DNA of 64,000 nucleotides from Pseudomonadota bacterium (lineage in GTDB: Bacteria > Pseudomonadota > Gammaproteobacteria > Acidiferrobacterales > UBA6901). The DNA lies in contig DAHXOO010000009.1 in assembly GCA_027364845.1 (NCBI GenBank), positions 1-64,000 on the forward strand. The letters run 5' to 3'. The translations under genes were made by a program, and so were the position numbers. This document shows positions 32,056 to 42,775 of the stretch, piece by piece (position 1 is the stretch's first letter; the number at the start of each line of letters is the position of its first letter). The notes beneath the pieces were generated by a model that did no database searches, was not told the origin of the DNA, and saw nothing but the letters and a program-made list of their open reading frames with translations.

Positions 32056-32670
32056 CTACCCGCTTTCGCGCGTGCCCTGGATGATCTCGACGAGCTTGAT
32101 CGCCTCCTGCTCCATGTCCACCAGCAGCGCATCGACGCGGGCGCGGAAATAGCGGTAGAACATAAGACTGGGAATCGCGACCGTCAGGCCGGACGCCGTG
32201 GAAACAAGCGCCTGGGAGATGCCTGCGGCGACCACGGACGGATCACCCAGACCGTGACTGCCGACGCCGGCAAACATCCTAATCATTCCAAGCACGGTAC
32301 CGAGCAATCCAAGAAACGGTGCGATCGCGGCGATCGTGCCGAGCGGGTTCAGGTAGCGCTCGAGCTCCGGCACCACGTGCCGCCCGGCGTCCTCGATCGC
32401 CTCTTTGACAACCGCGCGCTTGTGGCCGCGGTTCATCAGGCCAGCAGCCATAACGCGGCCTAGCGGCGAGCTATCGCGCAGCAGCGCCAGCCGCTCCCCG
32501 TCGAGCTCCCTGCGCTCAAGCCATTGCCGCACCTGCGGCAGCAGTCCTGCGGGCGCCACATAGCGCGTCTGGAGTGACCATAACCGCTCGCCGATGATCG
32601 CCAAAGCGGCGATCGAGCAGAGAATGATCGGCGCCATGACCCAGCCGCCAGACCTAACTAATTCAAACAC
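32056..32670 (-). CDS. exbB: MotA/TolQ/ExbB proton channel protein
   Basis: LGTIAAIAPFLGLLGTVLGMIRMF; upstream of exbD. Confidence 0.93.
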   Translation of the reverse strand: MFELVRSGGWVMAPIILCSIAALAIIGERLWSLQTRYVAPAGLLPQVRQWLERRELDGERLALLRDSSPLGRVMAAGLMNRGHKRAVVKEAIEDAGRHVVPELERYLNPLGTIAAIAPFLGLLGTVLGMIRMFAGVGSHGLGDPSVVAAGISQALVSTASGLTVAIPSLMFYRYFRARVDALLVDMEQEAIKLVEIIQGTRESG

Positions 32671-32940
32671 GCGGACTTACCTGAAGGATCGAGTTGGACC
32701 GAAAAGTGTGCGTAATCTATCAGACACGCGCCCGGCCGGAAAGCACCGCAACCACCCGCTGCCGCCTCTCCGGTCGGGAAGCCGGCTCGCTGCCACCGAC
32801 CCTGCCCGCCCTTCCGGCCAGGGTTGTCACTGAATCACCCGTTACTATCTCCCCGCCCCTACCCCCCAAATCGGCGCAGTCCGCTGCTCCCGGCGGGATT
32901 GGCACGCTCGTGTACGCGCTGCGCGGTTGCCTGCGACCGA

Positions 32941-33624
32941 TCACGTTTCCCTCAGGGTACCGTCGACAATGGTCACGATACGGCCCATGCGCGCGGCCAG
33001 CGCCTGATCGTGGGTGGCAATGACGAAGCTTGTGCGCTGGGCATGGTGCAGTTCCAGCATGAGCGCGTAAACCGATTCCGCCGTTTTGCGATCGAGATTG
33101 CCCGTAGGCTCGTCCGCCAGTACGCACAGCGGCTCCGTCACCAAGGCACGCGCGACCGCCACACGCTGGCGTTCGCCGCCAGACAACTCCACGGGCTTGT
33201 GCATCAGCCGCTGCGACAACCCGACCTTCCCCAGCATCTCCTGCGCCCGATCAAGCGCCTCGTTCGCGGGCCCGCGCCGTATGAACAGCGGCATGGCAAC
33301 GTTTTCAAGCGCGCTGAATTCTGGCAGCAGGTGGTGGAACTGGTACACGAACCCGAGCGCTCGGTTGCGTAATGCACCGCGCTGCCGGTCACTGAGACTG
33401 CCGATATCACGGCCGTCGAGTTCGACTGTTCCCGCAGTGGGCGAGTCCAGGCCACCCAGCAGATGCAGCAGTGTACTCTTGCCGGCACCGGATGATCCCA
33501 CGATGGCAATCTGCTCGCCTTGTACAACGGTGAAATTGACGTCGCGCAATACCGGCACGTTCAGATTGCCTTGACTGAAAATCTTGGACAGACCCTCGCA
33601 TCTCAACACCGCGTTCGACGTCAT
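32941..33624 (-). CDS. lolD: lipoprotein-releasing system ATP-binding protein
   Basis: [44 protein letters not shown]; adjacent to lolC/E. Confidence 0.94.
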   Translation of the reverse strand: MTSNAVLRCEGLSKIFSQGNLNVPVLRDVNFTVVQGEQIAIVGSSGAGKSTLLHLLGGLDSPTAGTVELDGRDIGSLSDRQRGALRNRALGFVYQFHHLLPEFSALENVAMPLFIRRGPANEALDRAQEMLGKVGLSQRLMHKPVELSGGERQRVAVARALVTEPLCVLADEPTGNLDRKTAESVYALMLELHHAQRTSFVIATHDQALAARMGRIVTIVDGTLRET

Positions 33625-34868
33625 TCGTAGCGCAGCGCCTCCGCAGGATGGGTCTGAGACGCGCGCCAGGCAGGATAAATCGTCGCCAGGAACCCCATCG
33701 CCAGCGACACGCTGGATACGGTGATCACGTCCGACCATTTTAGATGCGACGGCAGTTCACTGATGTAATAGACACTGCTCGACAGGAAAGTCGTGTGAAA
33801 CATGTGCTCCAGGATCGGGACTATCGTCTCAACGTTGAGTGCGAGCGTGACCCCGCCAATCGCGCCGATCAGAGTGCCGATGACACCGATCACCGATCCC
33901 TGAATCATGAATATCCCCATGATGCTGGCCGGGCTCGCGCCGAGCGTGCGTAGGATCGCGATTTCCGCTTCCTTGTCGGTCACGACCATCACCAGCGTCG
34001 AGACGATGTTGAACGCTGCCACTGCTACGATGAGCAGCAAAATCACGAACATCACCGTCTTTTCCATTCGCAGAGCACGAAAGAAATTGGCGTGTTCGTG
34101 CGTCCAGTCGCGCACGCGGTAGGCGGGGCCGAGCTTCCCGGCCATGACCCGCGCGAGCGCCGGCGCCCGGTAGATGTCGGCGATCTTGATGCGAAGCCCG
34201 CTGATACCGTGGGGCATTTGATACAGCTTGGCGGCGTCATCAATCTGAATGAAAGCAAGTCCTGTGTCGTACTCGTACATGCCCACATCGAATATCCCGA
34301 CCACGGTGAAACGCCTCAGCCTTGGAAGCAGCCCCGCCGGCGTCACCTCGCCTTCCGGAGCGATTAGGGTCACGTGCGAGCCCACGTCGACACCGAGTTT
34401 CCAGGCCAGTTCGCGCCCGAGGACGATCCCAAAGCCTCCAGACTTGAGGGCGCCAAGGCTGCCAGCCACGATCTTGCCGCCGATGTCCGTCACCCGAGGC
34501 TCTGCTGAGGGAAGTATTCCGCGCACCACGACCCCGCTCGAGGCGCGGCCGTGAGTCAGCAAACCCTGTCCCTGGACAAAGGGTGCCAGACCGGTCACGC
34601 CGCGCATACCCTGCACGTCGGTCGCGACCTTACGCCAGTGATGCAGCGGCCCACCGATGGCGCTGATCGTGATGTTGGACGTCACACCGAGAATGCGCTC
34701 ACGCAGATCCTTGTCGAAGCCGTTCATGACCGACAACACCGTGATCAGCGCCGTGACCCCGAGGGCAGTCCCAAAAATCGAGGACAGCGAGATGAAGGAA
34801 ATAAAATGATTGCGCCGTTTGGCGCGGGTGTAACGCAGGCCGACAAACAGCTCGTACGGTCGAATCAT
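33621..34868 (-). CDS. lolC: lipoprotein-releasing system permease LolC/LolE
   Basis: [38 protein letters not shown]; FtsX-like C-terminus. Confidence 0.92.
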   Translation of the reverse strand: MIRPYELFVGLRYTRAKRRNHFISFISLSSIFGTALGVTALITVLSVMNGFDKDLRERILGVTSNITISAIGGPLHHWRKVATDVQGMRGVTGLAPFVQGQGLLTHGRASSGVVVRGILPSAEPRVTDIGGKIVAGSLGALKSGGFGIVLGRELAWKLGVDVGSHVTLIAPEGEVTPAGLLPRLRRFTVVGIFDVGMYEYDTGLAFIQIDDAAKLYQMPHGISGLRIKIADIYRAPALARVMAGKLGPAYRVRDWTHEHANFFRALRMEKTVMFVILLLIVAVAAFNIVSTLVMVVTDKEAEIAILRTLGASPASIMGIFMIQGSVIGVIGTLIGAIGGVTLALNVETIVPILEHMFHTTFLSSSVYYISELPSHLKWSDVITVSSVSLAMGFLATIYPAWRASQTHPAEALRYE

Positions 34869-35088
34869 GGGGCGCCAATTAAACCACAGGGTACGGCCGG
34901 CGGGAAATTAATTCACGATCCCCCCTGCCAGAGTTCTCACCGACAGGCATCGCCTTCTGTCCCGCGATGCACGCTCGGTTAGAGTACCGAAAATCGCGTG
35001 CGTTCCGTGCGCACTGTTACCACCGCTGCAGATAGGTCGCCTGCTGGCCTGTTTTAGCGGATTCCTGGTCGCAATCGAGGTGGGCCGG

Positions 35089-35565
35089 TCAGTCGCCGCC
35101 GTCCGAGCCCCCGTCGCTGGCAGCGCGGCTCAGCCGGCCTAGCGCCGCGCGCAGCTCGGGAGCTGCGATGTCGCTGGCAACCTGTTCCAGCAGACTGCGA
35201 CTGGCCGGCGATAACGGGTCACGCCGCATCGGGCGCGGCGTGACGCTTCCGGATTGCCCCGGCGGGCTGATCCGCACGTGCAGGCCGATGAGATGACGAA
35301 AAGGCACCGCATCCCGCAGCCGCTTGACCAGCCCCTGCTGCTGATAGCGGACCCGGCCGGCCCATACCGAGGAATCGGCACAAAGGCTCAGCTGCCCGCG
35401 GACATAACGCACGGCACAAACGTGCTGGCACAGCGGCTCGCCCGCCGTCTGCATCCAGGCCTCGCTGACCTGCGGCAACAGGCGCAGATCCGCAGGCAGC
35501 CCGAGATGCACGAGCACTTCCTGCGAGAAGAAGCTGCCGATCCTGCGCGCTGATGCCACCGGCAT
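35089..35565 (-). CDS. DUF721 / DciA-like protein
   Basis: LPQVSEAWMQTAGEPLCQHVCAVRYVRGQLSLCADSSVWAGRVRYQQQGLVKRLRD: DUF721-type Trp/Leu pattern. Confidence 0.65.
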   Translation of the reverse strand: MPVASARRIGSFFSQEVLVHLGLPADLRLLPQVSEAWMQTAGEPLCQHVCAVRYVRGQLSLCADSSVWAGRVRYQQQGLVKRLRDAVPFRHLIGLHVRISPPGQSGSVTPRPMRRDPLSPASRSLLEQVASDIAAPELRAALGRLSRAASDGGSDGGD

Positions 35566-35687
35566 GAAGCATGCTCCAAAAAGGGGTGAGATCTGCATTA
35601 TCCGCGCGGGTGGGGGCACCGGTAAAGAGGCGCATGCGGCACTGCCGCCGTCCACGGTGCCGCCCCGAACCGGTTATACTCGCCTGC

Positions 35688-36407
35688 ATGATCTGCACCG
35701 CACCCGATATCACGGAAAACCTGCAAAGAGTCCGCGAAGCCATCGCGACCGCAGCCCGGTCCGCGGGCCGCAACAGCGGCGAAGTCACGCTGGTGGCCGT
35801 CTCCAAACGACAGCCCGCGGAACTTATCGCGGCGGCGGTCGCGGCAGGCCAGCGGAATTTCGGCGAGAGCACCATGCAGGAAGCTCTGCCAAAACTCGAG
35901 CGCTTCCGATCCGATGGGCTTGTCTGGCATTTCATAGGCCACTTGCAGTCCAACAAGGCCAGGTTCATACCTGGCAATTTCACCTGGCTGCACTCGCTCG
36001 ACAGCCTCACCCTGGGGCAACGCCTGTCGCGGTTCGCGACTGAGCATGGAAGCGTGCTCGATACGCTCATCGAGGTAAACATCGCGCGCGACCGGGCCAG
36101 AGGCGGCGTCGCGCACGAACAGCTGGCGCCACTCATGGAGCAGCTGCTGCATGCGCCGCTGCCGGGCATACGCCTTCGCGGCCTCATGGCTATCGGCCCC
36201 CATCCGGCAAACGAACCGGAGCTGCGCGCGGCATTCGCTCAGGTGCGCGCGCTGCGCGACGCGTGCCGCCAACGCTTCGGCCTGTCAGGTTTCACCGAGC
36301 TGTCGATGGGAATGAGCGGCGATTTCGTGCCAGCTATCATGGAAGGTGCGACCCTGATCCGCGTGGGAACAGCGATCTTCGGCGCGCGCGGCGATGCACA
36401 AGCCTGA
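35688..36407 (+). CDS. YggS family pyridoxal phosphate-binding protein
   Basis: VTLVAVSKRQPAE, NFGESTMQEA, WHFIGHLQSNKAR, LSMGMSGDF. Confidence 0.93.
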   Translation: MICTAPDITENLQRVREAIATAARSAGRNSGEVTLVAVSKRQPAELIAAAVAAGQRNFGESTMQEALPKLERFRSDGLVWHFIGHLQSNKARFIPGNFTWLHSLDSLTLGQRLSRFATEHGSVLDTLIEVNIARDRARGGVAHEQLAPLMEQLLHAPLPGIRLRGLMAIGPHPANEPELRAAFAQVRALRDACRQRFGLSGFTELSMGMSGDFVPAIMEGATLIRVGTAIFGARGDAQA

Positions 36408-36437
36408 ACCGCAGCGCACATCCCCGGTACCGCAGGT

Positions 36438-37310
36438 CTAACTGGAAGCCAGCGCCGACAGATACGCGCCGGTAATGATCAGCACCCCGCCAGCCCATTC
36501 ACGCGCTCCAACATGCTCGTAAGTGAGGATCTGCTGGGACAATGCGCCCGCCACCAGCTCGAACAGCATGATCACTGCTGAGCGATGCACCGGCATATGC
36601 GTCACCCCGTACTGCACCAGCAGTGTCATGAGCAGGATTCCGAACAGACCTAACGCCACCGCACCGGCGAAGGCACCCGCGCCTGCATGCGGCGGCGCGA
36701 CGCGCAGCAGCATGATCATGATCAAAGCTACGATCAGGACGCCCGCCCAGATACTTGCCGACTTGGCGGCGATCGAAATCTTCTCCATCTTGCGCACCAG
36801 CACGTTGCATAGGGCGAAGGCGATTCCAGAAGAGATGGCAAACCAGTCCGACGCGCCCTGCGGCCAGGCGCCGCCGGTATGTGGATTCCAAAGCATGAGC
36901 AGCGCTCCGCCCATGGCCAGTGCCAGACTAGCCATGGAGCGCGCTGACACCCGCTCGCCGAGCACGAGCCACCCCATCAGTGTCGCCCATAGCGGTGACA
37001 GATAAAACAGCAGCAGCACACGCAGAATATTGCCGTGCAGCACGGCCTCGATAAACGCGACATTGGTCCAGCCGCCTGCCAGCATAAGCATGGTCAGTGC
37101 CGCCGGCTCGTGCGGAAACTCCCGCCAGGTAACGGCAGTGCGCGGCAGACTGAAGGCGAGTGCGCTGGCGTACAGGATCAGGGTGAGCCAGAGACCGTTC
37201 AGTCCGGCTGCATCGAGCAGCCGCATCGGATACCAGATTACGCCCCACATCCCTGCCCCTGCGAGCAGGCCCAGCACGGGAAACAGACGGGGATCGCGAT
37301 TGGATGCCAT
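36438..37310 (-). CDS. EamA/DMT-superfamily permease
   Basis: About 10 hydrophobic segments, two EamA repeats. Confidence 0.82.
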   Translation of the reverse strand: MASNRDPRLFPVLGLLAGAGMWGVIWYPMRLLDAAGLNGLWLTLILYASALAFSLPRTAVTWREFPHEPAALTMLMLAGGWTNVAFIEAVLHGNILRVLLLFYLSPLWATLMGWLVLGERVSARSMASLALAMGGALLMLWNPHTGGAWPQGASDWFAISSGIAFALCNVLVRKMEKISIAAKSASIWAGVLIVALIMIMLLRVAPPHAGAGAFAGAVALGLFGILLMTLLVQYGVTHMPVHRSAVIMLFELVAGALSQQILTYEHVGAREWAGGVLIITGAYLSALASS

Positions 37311-37358
37311 CGGGGCGTTACCGTATAATCGTTGTTCTGAGGACATTCCACCGCACAG

Positions 37359-38582
37359 ATGAATTCCAGACTCTCGGGCCTTCAACCCTACCCTTTTCAA
37401 AGGCTCGCCGAGTTGATGCGCGCGGTTTCGCCAACGCCGGACAGGCCGCTTATAAGGCTGTCCATAGGCGAGCCACAGCATGCAGCACCGCGCATCGTTT
37501 TGGAAGAGATTGGCGCACAACTGCACACACTATCGTCCTATCCGACGACCCAAGGACTGCCGGCACTGCGCCAGGCGGTCGCGGACTGGGCCAACCGCCG
37601 TTTTCATCTGGAGCGTATGCCGCTCGATCCGCAGCGGCACATACTGCCGGTGAGCGGCACGCGCGAGGCGCTGTTTTCCATCGTCCAGGCGGTGATCGAT
37701 CCCACCGACACCGCGCACCCAGTGATCATTCTGCCGAACCCCTTCTACCAGATCTACGAGGGCGCAGCACTGCTCGCCGGCGCCGAACCGTACTTTCTCA
37801 ACACTTTCGCCGAGTCCGGCTACCGCATGGATTTCGATGCGGTGCCGGCGCAGATCTGGAAGCGCACACGCATGGTGTTTGTGTGCTCACCCGGCAACCC
37901 CACCGGCGCCGTGATCAACCACGAAGAGCTCACGCGCCTCATCGAGCTTGCCCACCGGCACGATTTCCTGATCGTGTCCGACGAATGCTATTCCGAGATC
38001 TACTTCGACGAGCTCCAGCCGCCTCCGGGGATACTGCAGGCCGCTCATGACCTAGGTGTTGCTGACTTCCGCCATTGCCTGACCTTCCAAAGCTTGTCAA
38101 AGCGGTCCAACCTGCCGGGCCTGCGTTCAGGATTCGTCGCCGGTGATGGCGCCGTCATGGCGCGATATCTTGACTACCGGACCTACCATGGCTGCAGCCT
38201 TTCGTCGCTGGCGCAGGCCGCAAGCATCAAGGCCTGGGGCGATGAAGATCACGTGCGCGCTAACCGCGATCTTTACCGCGCCAAAGTTGACGCTGTGCTT
38301 GCGATACTCGCACCGGTCCTGGACATTGCCCGCCCGCAGGCTGGGTTTTATCTGTGGCCGCGCACACCCCAGAACGACGAGCACTTTGCTCGCGAGCTGT
38401 ACCAGCGCGAAAACGTTCTCGTCCTGCCCGGCAGCTACCTGTCGCGCACTGCGGGTGGTGTCAACCCGGGACACAATCGCGTGCGCATGGCCCTGGTCGC
38501 GCCACTGGCGGAATGCGTGGAGGCCGCACACCGCATCCGGCATCATGTAGAATCGGTTTGTCCAATAGGAATCTCCCAATGA
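37359..38582 (+). CDS. dapC: succinyldiaminopimelate transaminase
   Basis: [36 protein letters not shown]; dapC-dapD-dapE cluster. Confidence 0.92.
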   Translation: MNSRLSGLQPYPFQRLAELMRAVSPTPDRPLIRLSIGEPQHAAPRIVLEEIGAQLHTLSSYPTTQGLPALRQAVADWANRRFHLERMPLDPQRHILPVSGTREALFSIVQAVIDPTDTAHPVIILPNPFYQIYEGAALLAGAEPYFLNTFAESGYRMDFDAVPAQIWKRTRMVFVCSPGNPTGAVINHEELTRLIELAHRHDFLIVSDECYSEIYFDELQPPPGILQAAHDLGVADFRHCLTFQSLSKRSNLPGLRSGFVAGDGAVMARYLDYRTYHGCSLSSLAQAASIKAWGDEDHVRANRDLYRAKVDAVLAILAPVLDIARPQAGFYLWPRTPQNDEHFARELYQRENVLVLPGSYLSRTAGGVNPGHNRVRMALVAPLAECVEAAHRIRHHVESVCPIGISQ

Positions 38583-39400
38583 GCGATATCAAGGCAATCA
38601 TCGAACAAGCGTTCGAACGTCGCGCGCAGATAACGCCGCGCAACGTCGAAACACATGTCAAGGACGCGACGCTGGAGGCAATAGCGCTGCTTGACGCCGG
38701 TAAGGCACGCGTGGCGGAAAAGCGCGATGGCAACTGGACTGTGAACGAGTGGCTTAAGAAGGCGGTGCTGCTCTATTTCCGCATTGAAGACAACAGTCTG
38801 ATCAAAGGAGGATACACCAACTATTACGACAAGGTGCCGTCCAAATTCGCCGACTACAATTCCAGGAGTTTCCGCGACGGCGGCTTTCGCGTAGTGCCGC
38901 TCGCCACGGTACGAAAAGGCGCCTATATCGCGCCCAACGTCGTGCTCATGCCGAGCTATGTCAATATCGGCGGCTACGTGGACGAAGGCACCATGGTGGA
39001 CACCTGGGCAACGGTCGGATCGTGCGCGCAGATCGGCAAGAACGTACATCTCTCGGGAGGCGTCGGAATCGGCGGTGTGCTGGAACCGGTTCAGGCCGCG
39101 CCTACCATCATTGAGGACAACTGCTTCATCGGCGCACGCTCAGAGATCGTCGAGGGAGTCATCGTCGAGGAGGGCTCGGTGATCTCCATGGGCGTTTTCA
39201 TCGGCATGAGCACTAAGATCTACAACCGCACAACCGGCGAGGTCAGCTACGGTCGGGTGCCCGCTGGATCCGTCGTCGTGTCAGGAGGCCTACCGTCAGT
39301 CGACGGAAAATACAGCCTGTATTGCGCAGTCATCGTCAAACAAGTGGACGAAAGGACCCGCAGCAAGGTCGGAATCAATGAACTGCTCCGTGATATCTGA
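38579..39400 (+). CDS. dapD: 2,3,4,5-tetrahydropyridine-2,6-dicarboxylate N-succinyltransferase
   Basis: [20 protein letters not shown]..., hexapeptide repeats, [16 protein letters not shown] overlap with dapC stop. Confidence 0.95.
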   Translation: MSDIKAIIEQAFERRAQITPRNVETHVKDATLEAIALLDAGKARVAEKRDGNWTVNEWLKKAVLLYFRIEDNSLIKGGYTNYYDKVPSKFADYNSRSFRDGGFRVVPLATVRKGAYIAPNVVLMPSYVNIGGYVDEGTMVDTWATVGSCAQIGKNVHLSGGVGIGGVLEPVQAAPTIIEDNCFIGARSEIVEGVIVEEGSVISMGVFIGMSTKIYNRTTGEVSYGRVPAGSVVVSGGLPSVDGKYSLYCAVIVKQVDERTRSKVGINELLRDI

Positions 39401-39415
39401 GCCCTGACAGCGCCA

Positions 39416-40570
39416 ATGCACGACCCAGGTCCGATCATGCCCATGTCCGAAACGCTCAAGCTTGCCATGGAGCTGATAGCACGCCCGTCGGTCACGCCGC
39501 ACGACGAGGGCTGTCAGCAGCTTCTGATCGAACGCCTGGAGCGCCTCGGCTTCCAGATCGAACGCCTGTCTTTCGGCGGGGTCGACAACTTCTGGGCGCA
39601 GCGTGGCAGTGTCCGCCCGCTGGTGGCACTCGCCGGCCATACCGACGTTGTACCTCCCGGGCCGCTGGAGCAATGGACTAGCGACCCCTTCAGGCCGGAG
39701 GTGCGCAATGGTTTTCTCTACGGCCGCGGTGCAGCCGACATGAAAGGATCGCTGGCGGCATTCATCACCGCCGTCGAAACCTTTGTCGGGCGCCATCCAC
39801 GCCATGCCGGCGCCATCGCGCTGCTCATCACCTCCGACGAGGAAGGTCCAGCGGTTGACGGGACAGTCCGGGTGATGGATTGGCTCAAGGCCAATGGGCG
39901 GCACATCGATTACTGCGTGGTAGGCGAGCCGTCGTGCCAGACACGGCTTGGGGACGTCATCAAGATCGGACGCCGCGGCTCGCTAAACGGCCGACTCACG
40001 GTCCACGGCGTGCAGGGGCACATCGCCTATCCACAGCCGGGGGCCAACCCCATCCACGCGTTCGCACCCGCATTGAGCACCCTGGTTCGGACTGAATGGG
40101 ACAAGGGCAACCAGCACTTCCCGCCCACCAGCTTCCAGATTTCGAACATCCATGCCGGCACCGGCGCGGAAAATGTCACGCCGGGGCAACTGACAGCGCA
40201 GTTCAACTTCCGTTTTTCCACAGCAGTGACGGAGGGCGAACTGTGCCAGCGAGTGGAAGACGTGCTCAAAGCTTGCAGTCTGCGCTACGACCTGGCCTGG
40301 AAGCTGTCGGGCCAACCCTTTTTGACCGGGCAAGGCCGGCTGCTGGACGCTCTGAGCCATGCGGTGCGCGAGACCTTGTCAGTAGAACCATCCCTGTCCA
40401 CTGCCGGTGGCACCTCCGATGGACGCTTTATCGCCCCCACCGGAACCGAAGTAGCCGAATTTGGACCCCTCAACGACAGCATACACCGCATCGACGAGTG
40501 TATCGCTGTCACCGATCTGGACCTGCTGGCGCGGGTCTATACCCGCACCCTCGAGCGTCTGCTCGCCTGA
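39416..40570 (+). CDS. dapE: succinyl-diaminopimelate desuccinylase
   Basis: LALMELIARPSVTPHDEGCQ-like start, AGHTDVVPPG, GRGAADMKGSLA, SDEEGPAVDGT. Confidence 0.95.
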   Translation: MHDPGPIMPMSETLKLAMELIARPSVTPHDEGCQQLLIERLERLGFQIERLSFGGVDNFWAQRGSVRPLVALAGHTDVVPPGPLEQWTSDPFRPEVRNGFLYGRGAADMKGSLAAFITAVETFVGRHPRHAGAIALLITSDEEGPAVDGTVRVMDWLKANGRHIDYCVVGEPSCQTRLGDVIKIGRRGSLNGRLTVHGVQGHIAYPQPGANPIHAFAPALSTLVRTEWDKGNQHFPPTSFQISNIHAGTGAENVTPGQLTAQFNFRFSTAVTEGELCQRVEDVLKACSLRYDLAWKLSGQPFLTGQGRLLDALSHAVRETLSVEPSLSTAGGTSDGRFIAPTGTEVAEFGPLNDSIHRIDECIAVTDLDLLARVYTRTLERLLA

Positions 40571-40971
40571 CCCGGTACACCAGAGCAGCGCCGTTGCACA
40601 GCATTTTGATGGCTTTTCGGGACGAAAGGTCCTTGCGAATCGCGGGATTGTGTCATATCTATTAAATAGGGCTGGCAACGCGACGATGAATCCGCGGAAT
40701 AATCCATGAACAAAGGAGGGTTCCTGAAAAAGGACTGGTTTGCCATCATGGTCCTCGACAACATTTTTATCATGGCCGAAGCCAGCGGCGTTCCCTCCAC
40801 CTGGAACCTGGAATACCTGACCATTAATACCAGGGTCCGGCTGAACCACCGCAATCGGCGCGCTTCCCACCAAATAGCAGTCGAGGCAATCGACGACGGG
40901 AGCAGGTGTAGCACAACCTCGATACCGATGCCGAACCGAACCACCCCTCGCCGCAGAGCCAGGCCGTGGTG

Positions 40972-41145
40972 ATGCCGATGTTCTTTCGCCCGGAACGGGC
41001 GGCTGACAAGCCGGATTCCACCCTGCCCACGTTCTTCGGAATCAATCACCATTTGCTCGTCGAATGGCAGCTGTGGCTGCAAACCGTGAGATCCCGCGTT
41101 CCTGCCTGGCGGCGCCACATTTTCGACAAGGCGGCCGTTGCATGA
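40972..41145 (+). CDS. possible small hypothetical protein (57 codons) translationally coupled to the PP2C gene
   Basis: MPMFFRPERAADKPDSTLPTFFGINHHLLVEWQLWLQTVRSRVPAWRRHIFDKAAVA*; TGA overlaps the next ATG (ATGA). Under the track's length cutoff. Confidence 0.4.
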   Translation: MPMFFRPERAADKPDSTLPTFFGINHHLLVEWQLWLQTVRSRVPAWRRHIFDKAAVA

Positions 41146-41945
41146 GCGGCCTGGTCATGGTTGGTGTCAGTGATTCCGGCATGGTCAGAGACCACAACGA
41201 GGATGCTCTGACCCTTAGCCCAGACAACGGCTTGGCGGTACTGGCTGATGGCATGGGTGGACACCTGGCGGGCGAAGTGGCGAGCGCCATGGCAGTGGAG
41301 ATCATCACCCACAATATCGTTGAAGCGCTCAACGACGCTTCGGGGAAAGGAACGTCCGCTCGTGACCACCGTTCCGAGGATGCAATCGTAATGGACGCCA
41401 TTCAGCAGGCCAATGCCGCAATCTACGAAGCGGCGCGCTCCAGGACGGAATGCAGCGGCATGGGAACTACCGTGGTGGTAGCGCTATTTCACGAAAACAA
41501 AGTGTGTATCGCACATGTCGGGGATTCGCGTTTGTACCGCTACCGCGACGAGCACCTGGAGCAGCTGACCGAGGATCACTCCATGGTCCAGGAGCTGCTC
41601 CGTCGCGGACTGCTCTCGCCGGAAGAGGCACGGACTTCGGTGAATAAGAACTTGGTCACGCGCGCGCTGGGTGTGGAGCCGCTCGTGCAGATCGACGTGG
41701 CACAGCAGATGGTGCATAAAGGTGATCTGTACCTGCTGTGCTCTGACGGATTGAGCGATGTGCTGCCGGATTCGGACGTGGAACTGCTGCTGCGGACTTT
41801 CGGCGGAAACCTGGATGACGCCGCGCGCCAGATCGTTACTGAAGTGAACTCAAAGGGGGGGCCGGATAATGTGTCAGTCATTCTGGTCCGTACCGGGAAG
41901 CGATTCAATCGACCCCGGTACGAGGCGAGGCAGGACGACGATTGA
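41142..41945 (+). CDS. PP2C-type serine/threonine phosphatase
   Basis: VSDSGMVRDHNEDAL, LADGMGGHLAGEVAS, HVGDSRLYRYR, LLCSDGLSDVL, GGPDNVSVIL. Confidence 0.93.
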   Translation: MSGLVMVGVSDSGMVRDHNEDALTLSPDNGLAVLADGMGGHLAGEVASAMAVEIITHNIVEALNDASGKGTSARDHRSEDAIVMDAIQQANAAIYEAARSRTECSGMGTTVVVALFHENKVCIAHVGDSRLYRYRDEHLEQLTEDHSMVQELLRRGLLSPEEARTSVNKNLVTRALGVEPLVQIDVAQQMVHKGDLYLLCSDGLSDVLPDSDVELLLRTFGGNLDDAARQIVTEVNSKGGPDNVSVILVRTGKRFNRPRYEARQDDD

Positions 41946-42013
41946 CAAACTTTCGGCAAGTTTATTCAATGTCACGGCCGTGGCATAACGGGTGAGTGTC
42001 AGGATAACAGACA

Positions 42014-42712
42014 ATGGCGAAATTCATCATCAAGTTCGAAGATGTCGTAATTGATCAGCTCGTGCTCAAGCAGGGGGACATGGCCATTGGCCGCAGACCG
42101 GGCAGCGACGTCCTACTCGACAATCTCGCCGTTAGCGCCAACCACGCATCGCTGTTCACGATCGGCGAGGACAGCTTCATCCAGGACCTCAACAGCACCA
42201 ACGGAACGTTCGTGAACAACAAGAAAATCAGTAAGCATCATCTGACCAATGGTGATGTGGTGGGGGTTGGCAAGCATACCCTGATCTACGTGAACGAGAA
42301 CGCCACCAAGGCAGCGGCTAACTCACTTGCGAAAACTGTCATCATTTCGCCTCTGCGGCATGAGGAACCGGGCCGGCCCGCAGCCCAGACTGCCGTCCCG
42401 CCCGCTGCTGCTGCAGCAGCGCCCGCACCGGGCACAGCCAAAGGGGTACGCCAGGGCGCCATCTTCGTCCTGAGCGGTGCCAACAGCGGCAAACGCATAG
42501 ACCTCACCAAGGCGGTGACGCATCTGGGGCGGTCGGGCAAGATGGCCGGGATGATCAGCCGCAGCACAAGCGGCGGCTACATACTGGCACCCGGAACCGA
42601 CACGGAAAAACCGAAATTGAACGGCAAGCCGCTGGCGCCGCACGGCGAGGCACTCAAGAACGGCGACATCATCGAGATCGCCGGATCACGTATGCAGTTC
42701 TATCTGAAGTGA
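42014..42712 (+). CDS. FHA domain-containing protein
   Basis: MAIGRRPGSDVLLDNLAVSANHASLF...DLNSTNGTFVNNKKI. Confidence 0.92.
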   Translation: MAKFIIKFEDVVIDQLVLKQGDMAIGRRPGSDVLLDNLAVSANHASLFTIGEDSFIQDLNSTNGTFVNNKKISKHHLTNGDVVGVGKHTLIYVNENATKAAANSLAKTVIISPLRHEEPGRPAAQTAVPPAAAAAAPAPGTAKGVRQGAIFVLSGANSGKRIDLTKAVTHLGRSGKMAGMISRSTSGGYILAPGTDTEKPKLNGKPLAPHGEALKNGDIIEIAGSRMQFYLK

Positions 42713-42775
42713 AGCATCCGCTTCGAGTAGGCGCGACTGGCTGTTCCGGGGAGCCGTCACCGCGCCTCGCGCCTG

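Noticed and set aside
35219-36187. 322-aa minus-strand ORF overlapping the yggS homolog and the DUF721 gene
   Set aside because: Low-complexity shadow translation; the two real genes explain the region.
42380-42440. Ala/Pro-rich run in the FHA protein
   Set aside because: Ordinary inter-domain linker between two FHA-like halves.
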